This document shows positions 44,336-56,070 of a stretch of DNA of 64,000 bases, piece after piece (position 1 is the first letter of the stretch; every line of letters begins with the position of its first letter). Source of the DNA: Ziziphus jujuba. Taxonomy: Eukaryota > Streptophyta > Magnoliopsida > Rosales > Rhamnaceae. The stretch lies in assembly GCF_031755915.1 (NCBI RefSeq), contig NC_083384.1:7976501-8040500 (forward strand). The letters are read 5' to 3'. The notes beneath the pieces are model-generated. The model saw nothing but the letters and a program-made list of their open reading frames with translations. It searched no databases and had not been told where the DNA came from. The translations under genes and the position numbers were made by a program.

Positions 44336-45021
44336 CCTTGCACGAACAACTGGGCTAACTTCTCGGGTGAAAAACGTTCTCGCACCGGTAGGAAGTGTGC
44401 CGACTTGGTGAGACGATCAATGATTACCCAAATGCCGTCGTACCTTCTAGGTGTGGAAGGAAGCTTGAATACGAAGTCCATGTTGAGTTCTTCCCACTTC
44501 CACACAGGAATCGGTAAAGGTTGGAGTAGTCCCGAAGGCTTCTGTCTTTCTGCTTTCACTTGTTGACAAATCAAACACTTTGATACGAAGTCTGCCACTT
44601 CTCTCTTCATACCAATCCACCAATAATACTTAACAAGCGTCCGATACATCTTGGTACTCCCAGGATGCATCGCATACATCGAGCTGTGCGCCTCCTCTAA
44701 AATCTCCTTCTTGAGTCCTGGGATATACGGAACGCAAAGTCGTCCTTTATACACGAGGGCTCCATCCCTCCTTATGGAAAATTCCGGATCAAGACCTTCT
44801 TGTACCTTGCCCTTAATTGTCCTCAACTTAGGATCTTCCATTTGGGTCTCTACTATACGATCCACCAACACCGGTCGTACCTGGAAGCTAGCCATGAGAA
44901 CTCCTGAAGGATGCATATGCATTAACACCCCCATCTTCTTCAACTCCACCATGAGAGGTAGTTGGATGACTTGGATGTGAGCAAGGGATCCAGTAGCCTT
45001 CCTACTCAAAGCATCTGCCAC
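44336..45021 (-). pseudogene. Gypsy RNase H end and integrase, truncated
   Basis: Starts 'ADALSRK' (the end of RNase H in Ty3/Gypsy Pol). It has the integrase zinc finger ('HPGSTKMYRTL' to 'CLICQQVK') and the first part of the core ('WEELNMDFVFKLP', 'VIIDRLTKSAHF'). It breaks at 'LAQLFVQ' before the catalytic Glu and joins Gag sequence. Because integrase precedes Gag in reading direction, the interior is rearranged. Confidence 0.82.
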
Positions 45022-45029
45022 TACATTCG

Positions 45030-46858
45030 CCTAATAGTGACTTTAACTTCCCTCTTGTGCAACTTTCCTTCTCATGCCCACTAATTAAGGATAGTCAAAT
45101 TGGTCCACGAGAACACGATCTAAGAGTCTTGGTCATAGTCGAACGCTAACCATAAGGTGCTTCTAAAGCATGCATCCTTAAACCAACAACCAACTCTCGT
45201 GACTCGATCAGCACTTTAAAAGGTTAGATTAGAACTTAAGTCTAATTTCCTCAATTACTGGTATCACCAAGTTAAGGTTGAGATTAATTCACTTGTCTTC
45301 GATTACCCTCCTAGTACTTACAATTATAAAGCCCCTGCTCCTCATTGATTAACCAATAGTCTTAACCTCGACAAACATCAATCTTTCTTTTAACTAAATT
45401 CATCAAGGTCATGAATAAAATTCTCAACATCCAAATACCATTCTTGAAAACCCTAAGTTTCCCCCATTTCAAATAGATTCCATGAATCCACACCTCAAGC
45501 AATAAGAAATTTAAATCTTAATTCTAGCATCACCACCAATACTATGAACAAATCACTAGATCCTTAACCCAATAAAGTATTCCACACTTCTTAAATTCTA
45601 ACTACGTCCCAAAAATCATACTCCTTATCATTGTAAATTATCACCAACAATATCAACCACCTTGAATTGATAAAGCACCACCAATACGAACCTTAAATCT
45701 CCAAGGAAATAAGATATCAAGATCTTAGCTTCTAGAATGAAAAATAACCATGCTTAAACATCCAACCATGCCTAAGGAATCATCCTCATCTCATTAACCT
45801 CATCAACCACCAAGTAGAACTTTAGTCGCTATCCGGATCTTGCTTGATTCTCTCAACGCGAAATCCATATTTACATCTCCCTACTTTACTTGTCAGTGAC
45901 TTAAGTACCTTTATTCGGATCTTGCAACTTCCTTTATCATGCCAAACCACCATGTCATCCAGTGAGCATTCCATACGTCTTGGTACCCTTGGGGTGTATC
46001 GCATACTTTGAATCACGTGCTTCCTTTAAGATCTCCTTTTTGAACTCAACGATACCCTGCTTTGGATTCTTAATTGGCGATACTTAACCTTAAGTCGCTT
46101 TTGGAAAAACCATAACAATAAACAAATAATAAAATATATTTTTCAAATATACCTAACTTGCATAGGCAATTGTTAAAACTCCACATTGAAATTCATATCT
46201 TAAAATCCATAGCATAAAATAAAATATGCACGCTTGTAATGGAGGTACGTACGACACCTTCTACATGTTACGTAATCCATGATTCCAACTGTCGCCGACA
46301 CTCTGCTACCAATACAAACCAGGGTGGTTGCCTATATTGGCCGTCCAATTTCCCGGGCTCGTAGGCAACATGATCATGGGGCTAGCTCTACATGGACCAC
46401 ATTGGTTCGCCGCCTCCATATGGTGCAGTATAATATCAAACAATATAACATACAGATACATGTATGAACACAAACCAAAAATACTTGAATAAAACACCTT
46501 GAAAAGCATTTAAATTTTGATAATCGATCGGGAAAATATTTTGACGCCTTGAAATCGATCGACACACATCCTTAGGCAATCATCCTTCTTCTCCATGAAC
46601 GAAACGGATACCATTCACGATGATAAGCTTGACCTTCAAAAAGAAAAGGCATCCTCGACCATCGACTAGGCCATAGGAATTTCCCGTTAGGCTAGATGAT
46701 CCTAATTGACACCCTCGAAGATTAGAGTTATTCAAACTCGGGCAACGAATTTACTTCGAGACAAACAGAAAGAACGCTTCCACGCGGGTAAAACGAGAGA
46801 CTAGACATGGATGGGACACACAACAATGCACAGTCCCTTCGGAATACTAGAACCTAGA
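45030..46858 (-). other. Non-coding interior of nested Gypsy element
   Basis: No intact frame. The same non-coding sequence occurs in the outer element (for example 45030-45210 with 50815-50990, and 46230-46470 with 51640-51870), so this interior structure predates the nested insertion and belongs to a non-autonomous subfamily. At 45822-46016 the minus strand has a degenerate integrase-like stretch. Confidence 0.6.
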
Positions 46859-46872
46859 GCTCTGATACCAAC

Positions 46873-49800
46873 TGTCAGGACCCGTCCAGAATTCCTTCCC
46901 CGGAACCCTAGACAGCCCTGATCCCAGGGAAATACCACCGAACCTTCCAACGGAAAATCCGGCAGCACCTCCCCTAAGGGATTTACTTACCACAAATTTA
47001 CCTGCACTGAAGACACACTTCAAAAATATCCCCTTATTCCTCCCACAAACTACAAATTGGTTCCACAAATTGCAGTACTTAAAAAAAATAAATACAGTAA
47101 TCCAGTGCAAAATAAATACAACAAGAGTGAAAGAAATATTACAACTGCAATAAAAGAATAACAGGGTACTGCCGAACTAAAACAGCGAGGAAGATCAAGT
47201 CCGCTCCGAGTGAACACCGACAACCTGGTACCTAGAGGAACGGAATTTAAGAGTGTGAGATGCTAATCATCTCAGTGAGCGACCCTACTACTATACCATA
47301 TATTATCACAGTAATAAGTATAAATAATAATTATTTGGAAATAATAATATTTTCTCTCAAAACCCTTACAATTCTCTCAGTTGGAAAGGTTCCCCTTTTA
47401 AAACAATTTCACAAAAACCCTTTATCCATATGCCCCGAAAACCAAGACATCAATTAAATACCAGAAGCGGTAACAATTATATTTTTAATTCCAATTCAGT
47501 TTCCAAACATTTTATTTTTAAAACACAGTTCTGAAAATCATTTGATGCACCCACTATATACCAGTGGCGCCAACAGTACCCAGCGTCCCAAGGTACCGCC
47601 AGACAGGAGGTTATAGAAAGAAACCGGCATACGGTCGCGTGGCGTCCCACTGCGCCGCTGCTAACCTGGTGTCCCGGCCAAAGGGGGGTGGCCACCCTCT
47701 CCGATGGCATCCACAGGACACCCTCATAATATCACCTGCGCGCTACTCACACCCACCTGCGCGCTACTCACACCCACCTGCGCGCTAATCATATCCGTGT
47801 GCACAATATCCATATCACATATACCATATCACATAATCAGAACACCAGTACGTGCACGGTGCATCTAAAAATCATAAAATTCACAATTTAAATTATAAAA
47901 CAAATTTCACATTTTTCATAAACATAGCGGGCATAATCCATCCGCTTGAACCGGGAAATTCTCCACAATTTCCTTATAATCCATACCATAAATTCCATGA
48001 TTTTCAAATCCACCAACTCCCAAATCCATCAATTCAAATATCCACATTTTTTCCAAGCATAAATAATTTCTCGAAATATCATAATCAAATCCCATAATAT
48101 TTTATGGGCATATTTCATAAAAATTGAAATCACCAACATAACCAAATATTTTCCTTGAAATATTTGAAAATCAAATCGTGCCCAATTTACCATTAAAACC
48201 ACACCAATTTCAAAATCCTCAAAACCATAAAATAATTCCACACGGCATAAATTTGTAGAATTCGCATTTTCTTAAATCCAATAAATTCATAAATAATTCT
48301 ACAATAAATCCAATAAATATTTGGCACATAGAAATTAAATTCCAAATATTTAATTCACACATAATATATTCATCAATTAAATTCCCCAAAATTAATTTGA
48401 AGGTGGGTCACTCACCTGGAGCACGCAATTAACTCATGATCCACTACGGGATCAATTCTACGACTCACCGGTGCTCCTAGAACAAAATTCACAGACAGTC
48501 AAATAAATTAATATTTTATTCGGGTAAATAATACCCGGTACCCGGGGGGTCAAAACACAACGATAACTAAAATTTACGAATGATATACCGAATCGAAGCT
48601 CGAGTGATGCTAATCACAGATCCGGTCTTAATTTCCGATGATCGTACCCGACGGGGTCGGAATTTTATCGGGAAGCTTTTCGGGTTTCGGCTCCGCAATT
48701 CTCCCAAACCGTCGCGAATTGGTGGAAACGGAAGTCGGATTTGGGTTCAGGAGGTCGAACACTGCGGACTGGAGCTGGCCGGAATTTTCGGGTACTCGCC
48801 GGAACAGTAATTTCCGGCGGGCCGCCACGTCACCGGCAACCGTCGCCGGAACAGTAATTTCCGACGGTGGCCGTTTGCTGTGAAATTTTGCAGATTTGTA
48901 GATCGTGAGGAGAGCAATCCAACGGGACCGACGGTGAGCAAAACGGAGGTCGGACGGCGGAGAAATCACCGTTTGAAGATTTTCGACCCCTCGCCGGAAA
49001 ACGCTCCGATCCCGGCGCGTCGGTGGTCCGATGGCCGTGATTTTTGGTGGGTAGGCCGGACTTGAGGAGAGGATGCTGGGTGTATGGCGCGTGTACTGTA
49101 TATCGGCCGGAATAGTGCCGATTCGCGGTGGCCGGCGGTGGAGGGGAAAAATCGCCGCCAAACTTCGGACGTCCGATCCGGGCGCGTCCGGCGGCCGTTC
49201 GCCGTGAAATTTGGAGGTTTTGCCGGAAATGAGGTGGGCAATCTGGCTGGCCGGCGCGTGTACAGTAACTAGGCCGGAAAAACGTGAAAATGGCCGGCGG
49301 CCGGCGGGTCCTCTCTCTCTCTTTCTCTCTCCTCTCTCTCTTTCTCTCTCTTTCTCTCTCTTCTCTCTCTTTCTCTCTCTTCCCCGAGAGTTTTTCAAAA
49401 TTAAAACCCTGCATGACACTGTTCATGCCACGTGGACCACTCAGAAGCTGACACGTGGCATTTCACTGTTCACGACCCAAAAACATTAAAATAATACGGT
49501 ATCCGGTAAACTTCAAACGTCCATAACTTTTTAACCGGATGTCCGTTTTGAGCGTGCCGCTAGTCTGTGAACTCGTATCGACGAGCACTTCACAACCATG
49601 CATGAGTCAAAGCTCAATTCCCCATAAACAAAAAGTCAACTCCGGCACCCCTTGGACAGTTTGGACCGCAACTTGTTTCATCCATAACTTTCAAACCGTA
49701 GCTCCGTTTTCGACGTGCTACCAGTCTACGAACTCGTGGCATCGTGCACTTCGCCACGGTGCCCTAGTCATCTCGAAATTCCCACCGAGTCAAAAAGTCA

Positions 49801-49885
49801 ACTTTTGACCCCTTTGGTCAACGGTCAACAGTCAACCTCGGTCAACGTGCACGGATTCCGGTGCGATTTGGGACGGGGTGTTACA
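46873..49885 (-). repeat. Nested Gypsy element, 5' LTR
   Basis: 3013 bp. It carries three copies of a CACCTGCGCGCTA-containing 21-bp unit, where the 3' LTR has two. Otherwise it appears the same as 40298-43289 in every stretch compared. The tRNA-Met PBS follows at 46872-46858 in element sense. Confidence 0.92.
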
Positions 49886-49890
49886 CTCTT

Positions 49891-52857
49891 GATCTGAGAA
49901 AATAGTCTTATTGACCCATATGCATTCTTCATGACTTAAAAATCTGAGCTAGTCGCTCCTTACATGATAGGTCTTCGACGTTCATAGTAACAATATGTGA
50001 ATTACGCTGCCTACCCATGTCTGCTTTCCCGAAAATACTAACTTGCATACCACAAAACCAATTCTTCCAATAACCCTGTAGAACCAATGTAACAAGAACT
50101 TGGTCCTCTCTGTCAACCAAAGCGTACGATTCTCTTCTACGGAGATAATCTCAAAAACTTAATCTCGGACTTCGAACTCAACATCTTTTCCATGCACGTC
50201 GGCTTAACTCATGTGTCGATTCCTGAGCGGTCTTCAACTCTCTTGGGTGACCTTTGCCTTATTCATAGTCATCTGTAGGTGTTTGCATCCAATTCACGTT
50301 GGTCGTCGTGTGGTGCTTCTCATTACTTCACTCACTCCAATATGGTGGAGTTTGATGTTGCCTTCCATATAGAATCTCATACAAAGACATCTCGATGCTC
50401 GCTTGGTAGTTAATATCGTAACGAATTCTATTGATGCCAATTGCTCAATCCAGCTCCTTTCGACATTGCATAATGCATAGTCTCAACATAACTTCCAAGT
50501 GTGAATTCTGCACTTTGCTTGTCCATTGGCCTATGGTGAAAGGCGATGCAGTAGTTGAGTCTCGCTCCAAGTGTATCTGTTAACCTTCATCATAGTCTTG
50601 AAATAAAGCTTGAATCTCAAATAGTCGTGATGGTGATTGATACTCTGTGTAGTCTCATGATACGCTTTACGAACAGCTTGGCCGACTTGTCTCAGTAAGA
50701 ACCACTCTCGTACCAAGAAAAAGTGCGCTAACATTTGTACTTCCCGCTTCCACTTGTCGGCAGCTTAACTTAGCAAGTATAATAGAGACCTCATCCACTA
50801 TCACTGCATTACCATCACGCCTAATAGTGAATTTTTAACTTTCCTCTTGTGCAACTTTCCTTCTCATGCCCACTAATTAAGGATATTCAAACTAAGCCAC
50901 GAGAACATGATCTACAAGTCTTGGTCACAGTCGAACGCTAACCATAAAGTGTTTCTGAAGCATGCATCCTTAAATCAACAACCAAGTAGAACTTTAATCG
51001 CTGTCGTACCTTCTCTTTGTGAACGATAGTTTAAGCACGAAATCCATGTTTACATCTCACCACCCAACACGGAAATGGGCAAGGATTGAAACTACCTCAA
51101 ACATTTCTATTCCCCATTTTTACTTGTCGGTGACTTAAGTACCTTTATTCGAATCCTGCAACTTCCTTTATCGTGCCAAACCATAATGTCATCTAGTGAG
51201 CATTCCATACATCTTTGTACCCTTGGGGTGTATCGCATACATTGAATCACGTGCTTCCTTTAGGATCTCCTTTTCGAACTCAATGATATCCTACTTTGGA
51301 TTCTCAATTGGCGATACTTAAACCTTAAGTCGCTTTTGGAAAAACCATAACATAAAACAAATAATAAAATATATTTTTCAAATATACCACCAACATAAAA
51401 TATACACAATTTATCAACCCGAATTAAATTTCCAAACTCCTTCAAAAATCAAAATATACTTTATGAAATTTACTAATTAAATCAATGAAATAATAAATAA
51501 CACGAAAATTATTTTAATTAGTTTAAAATACCTTAACTTGCATAGGTAGTTGTTAAAACTCCACATTGGAACAAAAATAAAAACATGAATAAATGCATAA
51601 AATCATATCTCAAAATCCATAGCATAAAATGAAATATGCACGCTCGTAATGGAGGTACGTACGATACCTTCTAACATGCTACGTGATCCATGATTCCAAC
51701 TGTCGCCGACACTATGCTACCAATACAAACCAGGGTGGTTGCCTATATTGGTCGTCCGATCCCCTGGACTCATAGGCAACATGATTATGGGGCTAGCTCT
51801 ACATGGACCACATTGGTTCGCCGCCTCCGTATGGTGCAGTATATGCAGTATAATATCAAACAATATAACATATAAATACATGTACGAACGTAAACAAAAA
51901 ATACTTGAATAAAATACCTTTAATTTCAAATATCACTTTGAAAAGTATTTAATTTTTAATAATCGATCGGAAAAATATCTTGACACCTTGTGGTTGATCG
52001 ACACACATCCATAGTCGACAACAAGTATCGATTATGGGTTGTGACCTTGCTAAATCATTGGTAGCCGATACACACCCTTAGGCAATCATCCTTCTTCTCC
52101 ATGAATGAAACAAATGCCATTCACGATGATAAACTTGATCTAATGAAACCTTTATTCACCAAATCTTGCAGCTAAGCCTTTAAGTCCTTTAACTTTAATA
52201 GAGTCACACGGCATGGCGGTACTGAAATAGATCGACGTCCAAAGCCAAATCAATAATGATTCGATATCTTTTTTTACGGTCGTAATCCAGATAACTTGTT
52301 GGGAAAAATGCTTTCGAATTGCTTCCCACTATTAGCAGTTCCAACGCTCACCATCTTCTTTGGCATCAACTACCTGGGCCAAATACCTTTAACAACCATT
52401 ATCCGATGGCTCCTTACAATGACGACAGAAATTAACCTCCGTAAAGGCTTCCTAACTCCTCCATGAAGCACCACTTCAGGTAAGCTGAAACACTTTAACT
52501 TTACTCCTTTATGCTAGCGGTCCATAAACATAAGATGCATAACCACTCGATCCATATTTAGGACCACTTCGATTCCCAAAAAGATTCACATATTGGATCT
52601 ACCCCAATTACTTGACCTTCAAAAAGAAAAGGCAATCCTCGACCATTGACTAGGTCACAGGAATTCCCCCGTTAGGATAGGTGATTCTAATTGACACCCT
52701 CGAAGATTAGAGTTATTCAAACTCGGGCAACGAATTTACTTCGAGACAAAGGGAAAGAACGCTTTAAGACGGTTAAAACGAGAGATTAGACGCGGATGGG
52801 ATGCACAACAATGCACAGTCCTTTAGGAGTACTAGAACCTAGAGTTTTGATACCAAC
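49891..52857 (-). other. Decayed interior of outer Gypsy element
   Basis: About 3 kb without a significant frame. It shares blocks with the nested element interior. Weak pol echoes are seen on the minus strand (for example 50734-50531, 'MLAHFFLVRE', integrase-like). A PBS-like TGGTATCAAAAC (complement at 52844-52855) lies next to the LTR fragment. Confidence 0.6.
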
Positions 52858-53760
52858 TGTCAGGACCCGTCCAGAATTCTTCCCCGGAACCTTAGACAAG
52901 TCCTGATCCCAGGGAAATACCACCGAACCTTCCAACGGAAAATCCGGCAGCACCTCCCCTAAGGGTAGAACTTACCAAAAATTTCCTGCACTGAAAACGC
53001 ACTTCTATATTCATCCCCTTATTCCTCCCACAATACTACAAATTGATTCCACAATTTTACAGCACTTCAAATAATAACAGCAACTCAGTGCATAAATAAT
53101 AACTACATGTCCAATACAGTATACAGAGCATTATACAAATAAGTATGGAATTAATACAATGACAGATAAGGAAGCAATACAAGATGGAGAGGAAAAAGGA
53201 AAGGAAATACTTCTTGGACTTTCGGCAATGAACTGAGATGTCAGGCTCGCCCTGGACGATCAACGTCTCCCAACCTGGACCTAAGGTCACTCATTGAGAT
53301 GATTAGCATCTCACGTTTTTAAATTCCGTTCCCTTAGGTCCAGGTTGGGAGACGTTGATCGTCCGGGGCGAGCCCGACGTCTCAGTTCATTGCCGAAAGT
53401 CCAAGAAGTATTTCCTTTCCTTTTTCCTCTCCATCTTGTATTGCTTCCTTATCTGTCATTGTATTAATTCCATACTTATTTGTATAATGCTCTGTATACT
53501 GTATTGGACATGTAGTTATTATTTATGCACTAAGTTGCTGTTATTCTTTGAAGTGCTGTAAAATTATGGAATCAATTTGTAGTATTGTGGGAGGAATAAG
53601 GGGATGAATATAGAAGTGCGTTTTCAGTGCAGAAAATTTTTGGTAAGTCCTACCCTTATGGGAGGTGCTGCCGGATTTTCCGTTGGAAGGTTCGGTGGTA
53701 TTTCCCTGGGATCAAGGCTTTTCTAGGGTTCCGGAGAGGAATTCTGGACGGGTCCTGACA
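52858..53760. repeat. Inverted pair of LTR fragments forming a hairpin terminus
   Basis: 52858-53286 is the first 429 bp of the outer LTR in minus-sense orientation (TGTCAGGACCC...GGACCTAAGG). 53287-53760 is the same region plus about 45 bp more, inverted (TCACTCATTGAG...GGGTCCTGACA). The arms are nearly identical, with about 45 bp of unpaired centre. The two small frames at 53057-53290 and 53355-53561 are mirror images caused by this palindrome. Confidence 0.85.
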
Positions 53761-53765
53761 TTTGG

Positions 53766-53812
53766 TATATAAGAAGGACATACAAAAAGTTGACCCAGGA
53801 TTAATTACCATC
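53766..53812 (+). pseudogene. C-JID exon of module C, right part
   Basis: Directly after the TSD the host sequence resumes with TATATAAGAAGGACATAC, which continues 'GVRLV' as 'YIRRTYKKLTQD' and then a stop. It corresponds to 'YERDREKFNQ' in module B and 'CEKDIYKR' in module A. Confidence 0.8.
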
Positions 53813-54431
53813 GAATATTAGGTGGGATAGGTGATGTTGGTCATGTATACATATTTAATAAATTACTTTCTTTTTTTCTCCTTTCTTGTTGGTTTTCTTC
53901 TAATTGTTTTTCATATTGAAATTAAGATGAATAATACTTGTCCAAAAAATGAATTAAGATGAAGAATAATAAAAGATTGGAATCGGAATAAATACTATAT
54001 ATTATATGAAGATGATGATGAATCAAATAATTAATTGCTACCAAAAAAAAAATGGAAAGAAAGAAATAGTCAAAAAACGGATGAGGCAGCACAAACATGT
54101 ATTTTTTTTTTTAATAGAAAATATCAATTGAAAACTGCATTATGAGAGGAAACATTTTGGCTTTCATAAATAATCAAATTGGGAATAAGTGGTTGCTTGC
54201 TCTTCAAGGTTTCTCTAGCTTTTAAAAATAGAATTCTAAATATATATATATATATATATATATTCGTAAATATTCTAATAGACTTTTGATGACAACTGGA
54301 AGTGTCTTCATGGTACGAGTTATATTAGAATCCGTTGACTTATCAACAAACTAAAACACGTAGAGCCTTTGCTTCCCCCTTTTAATGGAATCACGGAATC
54401 CATATCGTGGCCAAAATTGAATATCTTCATT

Positions 54432-54484
<53 letters not shown>

Positions 54485-54587
54485 CAGTTTTAGTTCGTTT
54501 TAATTTCTAGTACTTACAAAAGTGTTATATATATCCTTAATAATAAGAACTTGTGTACTTAGAGCGAGGACTTTGGACATTTAAAGA
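53813..54587. other. Non-coding spacer between modules C and D
   Basis: AT-rich, with (TA)n tracts at about 54240-54262 and 54437-54482. No gene was seen. The last 100 bp lead into the long frame of module D. Confidence 0.5.
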
Positions 54588-55156
54588 GTGAATAACTCAA
54601 GTGCTAGCTATAAGAAATCTTCCATCCTTAATTCCAATATCGTTTTTATTGAAAAGCCTTTCAAAATGCAATCTAGCAATGAGGAAATTTCAGAATCAAG
54701 TAATATAATGGAGAACATGATATTCAATCCCACAGTTGAAAAGGGCGCCTTCTCAATCTCTAATCACTTTTTCGTTTTAAAAGCACTGGATCCAAGTCAA
54801 TGCAATCACTCAGAGGAAGAATTTCCTGAACATTTTGCTTGCTTAGTTTCATTAGAAGATTTAAATCTTAACAAAAAACCATTTTCTGTGCTACCTCCAA
54901 GCATGAATGGACTTTCGAAGCTTGAAAATCTGGTTTTGGAGCATTGTCAACAACCAAGATGTTTGGGACCAGAGCTTCCATGTAGCCTAGAACCTGTAAA
55001 TGCTGATTATTGTTCTTCATTGATCTCCTTCTTGGATCCATCCAAGCCATCTCAATTGTGCTGCTCTGCAATTTGTGTGGATCGCTTTGAATTGACATGG
55101 AAGCAAGACAGCAAAATGATCGCCCTTGCATCACTCAAAAGAATATTTCTTCAAGC
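54588..55156 (+). pseudogene. TNL LRR exon, module D
   Basis: An open frame with 'LEDLNLNKKPFSVLPPSM', 'LSKLENLVLEHC', 'LGPELPCSLEPVNADYCSSL' and 'LKRIFLQ', paralogous to modules B and C. Here the expected donor after CTTCA(A)G is GCAATT instead of GT, so the frame runs on into former intron to 55382. The N-terminal 60-70 residues (54588-54780) have no counterpart that I recognise and may be fortuitous. Confidence 0.72.
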
Positions 55157-55598
55157 AATTTGTGTGTGTAATGCTTTACCATGCTTTGTCGTTGGAGGGG
55201 TAGAGGTATTGACTAATCCACCAATTCAGGCGATGGTGGGATTTGAGAGTATCTGCCCTCTTGATCAGAATTTAAATTCCTTATCAACTCATCTATGCAT
55301 AAAACTTTCATATTGCTTTGTCTTTAAACAACGAAAACTCTCACATTACTCCCGAAACTATAAATTATGTACTTTTAGCTGATGAATTGGATGAATTTAA
55401 TTGTACATAACAAGTATATATATAGTTTATAGTTAATTTCATCAAATTCATTTGTGAAATTGTTTGATTGAACTAAACTGACCAAAAAAATGTAAAAACT
55501 ATAAAATGTGTCAAGTTTGGAGGGTAAAATTATACTAATTCTAAATTATAATTAATATTGTTACTAAAACATGATGGTTTATCAGTGCTTGTCTACAG

Positions 55599-56070
55599 AA
55601 ACCCATCAATCAGAACTTAAATTTTGATATTCTTCTTCCTGGAAATGAAATCCCAGCTTGGTTAGCAAAACAATCTTTTGGGCCATCAATAAGTATAAAA
55701 TTAGATGGAAACATCACTGGTTTCGCCTTGTGTGTGCTCTTTCGTCCATACTCTTCGGATTCTTTTTGATGTGATATAAACGTTGCAATAAATGGGAATT
55801 TTTAGTGAATTGTCCTACAAATATCATTAGCTCAGATCATCTTTAGCTATTCTATTATCCAAGTTGTAAAATGCCCAGAGACTGGAAAAATAGCTTTGGA
55901 CACATTGAGATTTCATTTCATGGCAGATAATTGTATGATGACTCATGCTGTGGACCGTTCGGTGTCTGTTTGGTGTATGAGAAAGATATATATAAAAGAG
56001 TTCAAACAAATTCTTAGCAATGATGGATTTCCAGATCAAAATAACTTATGTTCCTCACGTTCGAAGAGGT
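55599..56070 (+). pseudogene. TNL C-JID exon, module D (several stops)
   Basis: After the acceptor TCTACAG it reads 'ILLPGNEIPAWLAKQ' and then TGA at 55767-55769. The conserved 'CCGPFGVCLVYEKD' follows downstream in shifted frames with further stops. The end AAGAG|GTAAAA keeps a donor. It is the closest relative of module A at 400-895, and its decay is partly independent. Confidence 0.78.

Larger units (their letters stand above)
40298..49885 (-). mobile_element. Nested Gypsy-type LTR element, complete ends, scrambled coding region
   Basis: 9588 bp, minus sense, TSD CTCTT at 40293-40297 and 49886-49890. The LTRs of 2992 bp (40298-43289) and 3013 bp (46873-49885) look identical apart from one extra 21-bp unit (ACTCACACCCACCTGCGCGCT) in the right LTR near 47757-47777. 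The PBS (TGGTATCAGAGCTC, complement ending at 46870) and the PPT (complement of GCCTTCCCCCCTTAC at 43290) are intact. The interior retains only pieces of pol and gag in an abnormal order, and RT is absent. It is non-autonomous but was mobile very recently, presumably in trans. Confidence 0.92.
37030..53760 (-). mobile_element. Compound 16.7 kb LTR-retroelement insertion with nested Gypsy element
   Basis: The interval is flanked by a 5-bp TSD TTTGG (37025-37029 and 53761-53765), and the host C-JID reading continues across the two sides, so it entered as one integrase-type event. Components left to right: TRIM-like LTR (37030-37210), TRIM-like interior with PBS (37211-37275), Gypsy-type LTR (37276-40162), PPT and decayed interior (40163-52857, holding the nested element 40298-49885), LTR fragment in the same orientation (52858-53286) and inverted LTR fragment (53287-53760). 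The termini are TG...CA but come from different families. Minus strand is the main sense. Confidence 0.82.

Noticed and set aside
46858..46872. tRNA-like GAGCTCTGATACCAAC
   Set aside because: It is the complement of the tRNA-Met primer binding site of the retroelement, not a tRNA gene. No complete tRNA gene was found in the window.
53057..53561. Two frames with the same amino-acid sequence on opposite strands
   Set aside because: Direct consequence of the inverted LTR arms at 52858-53760, not a duplicated gene.
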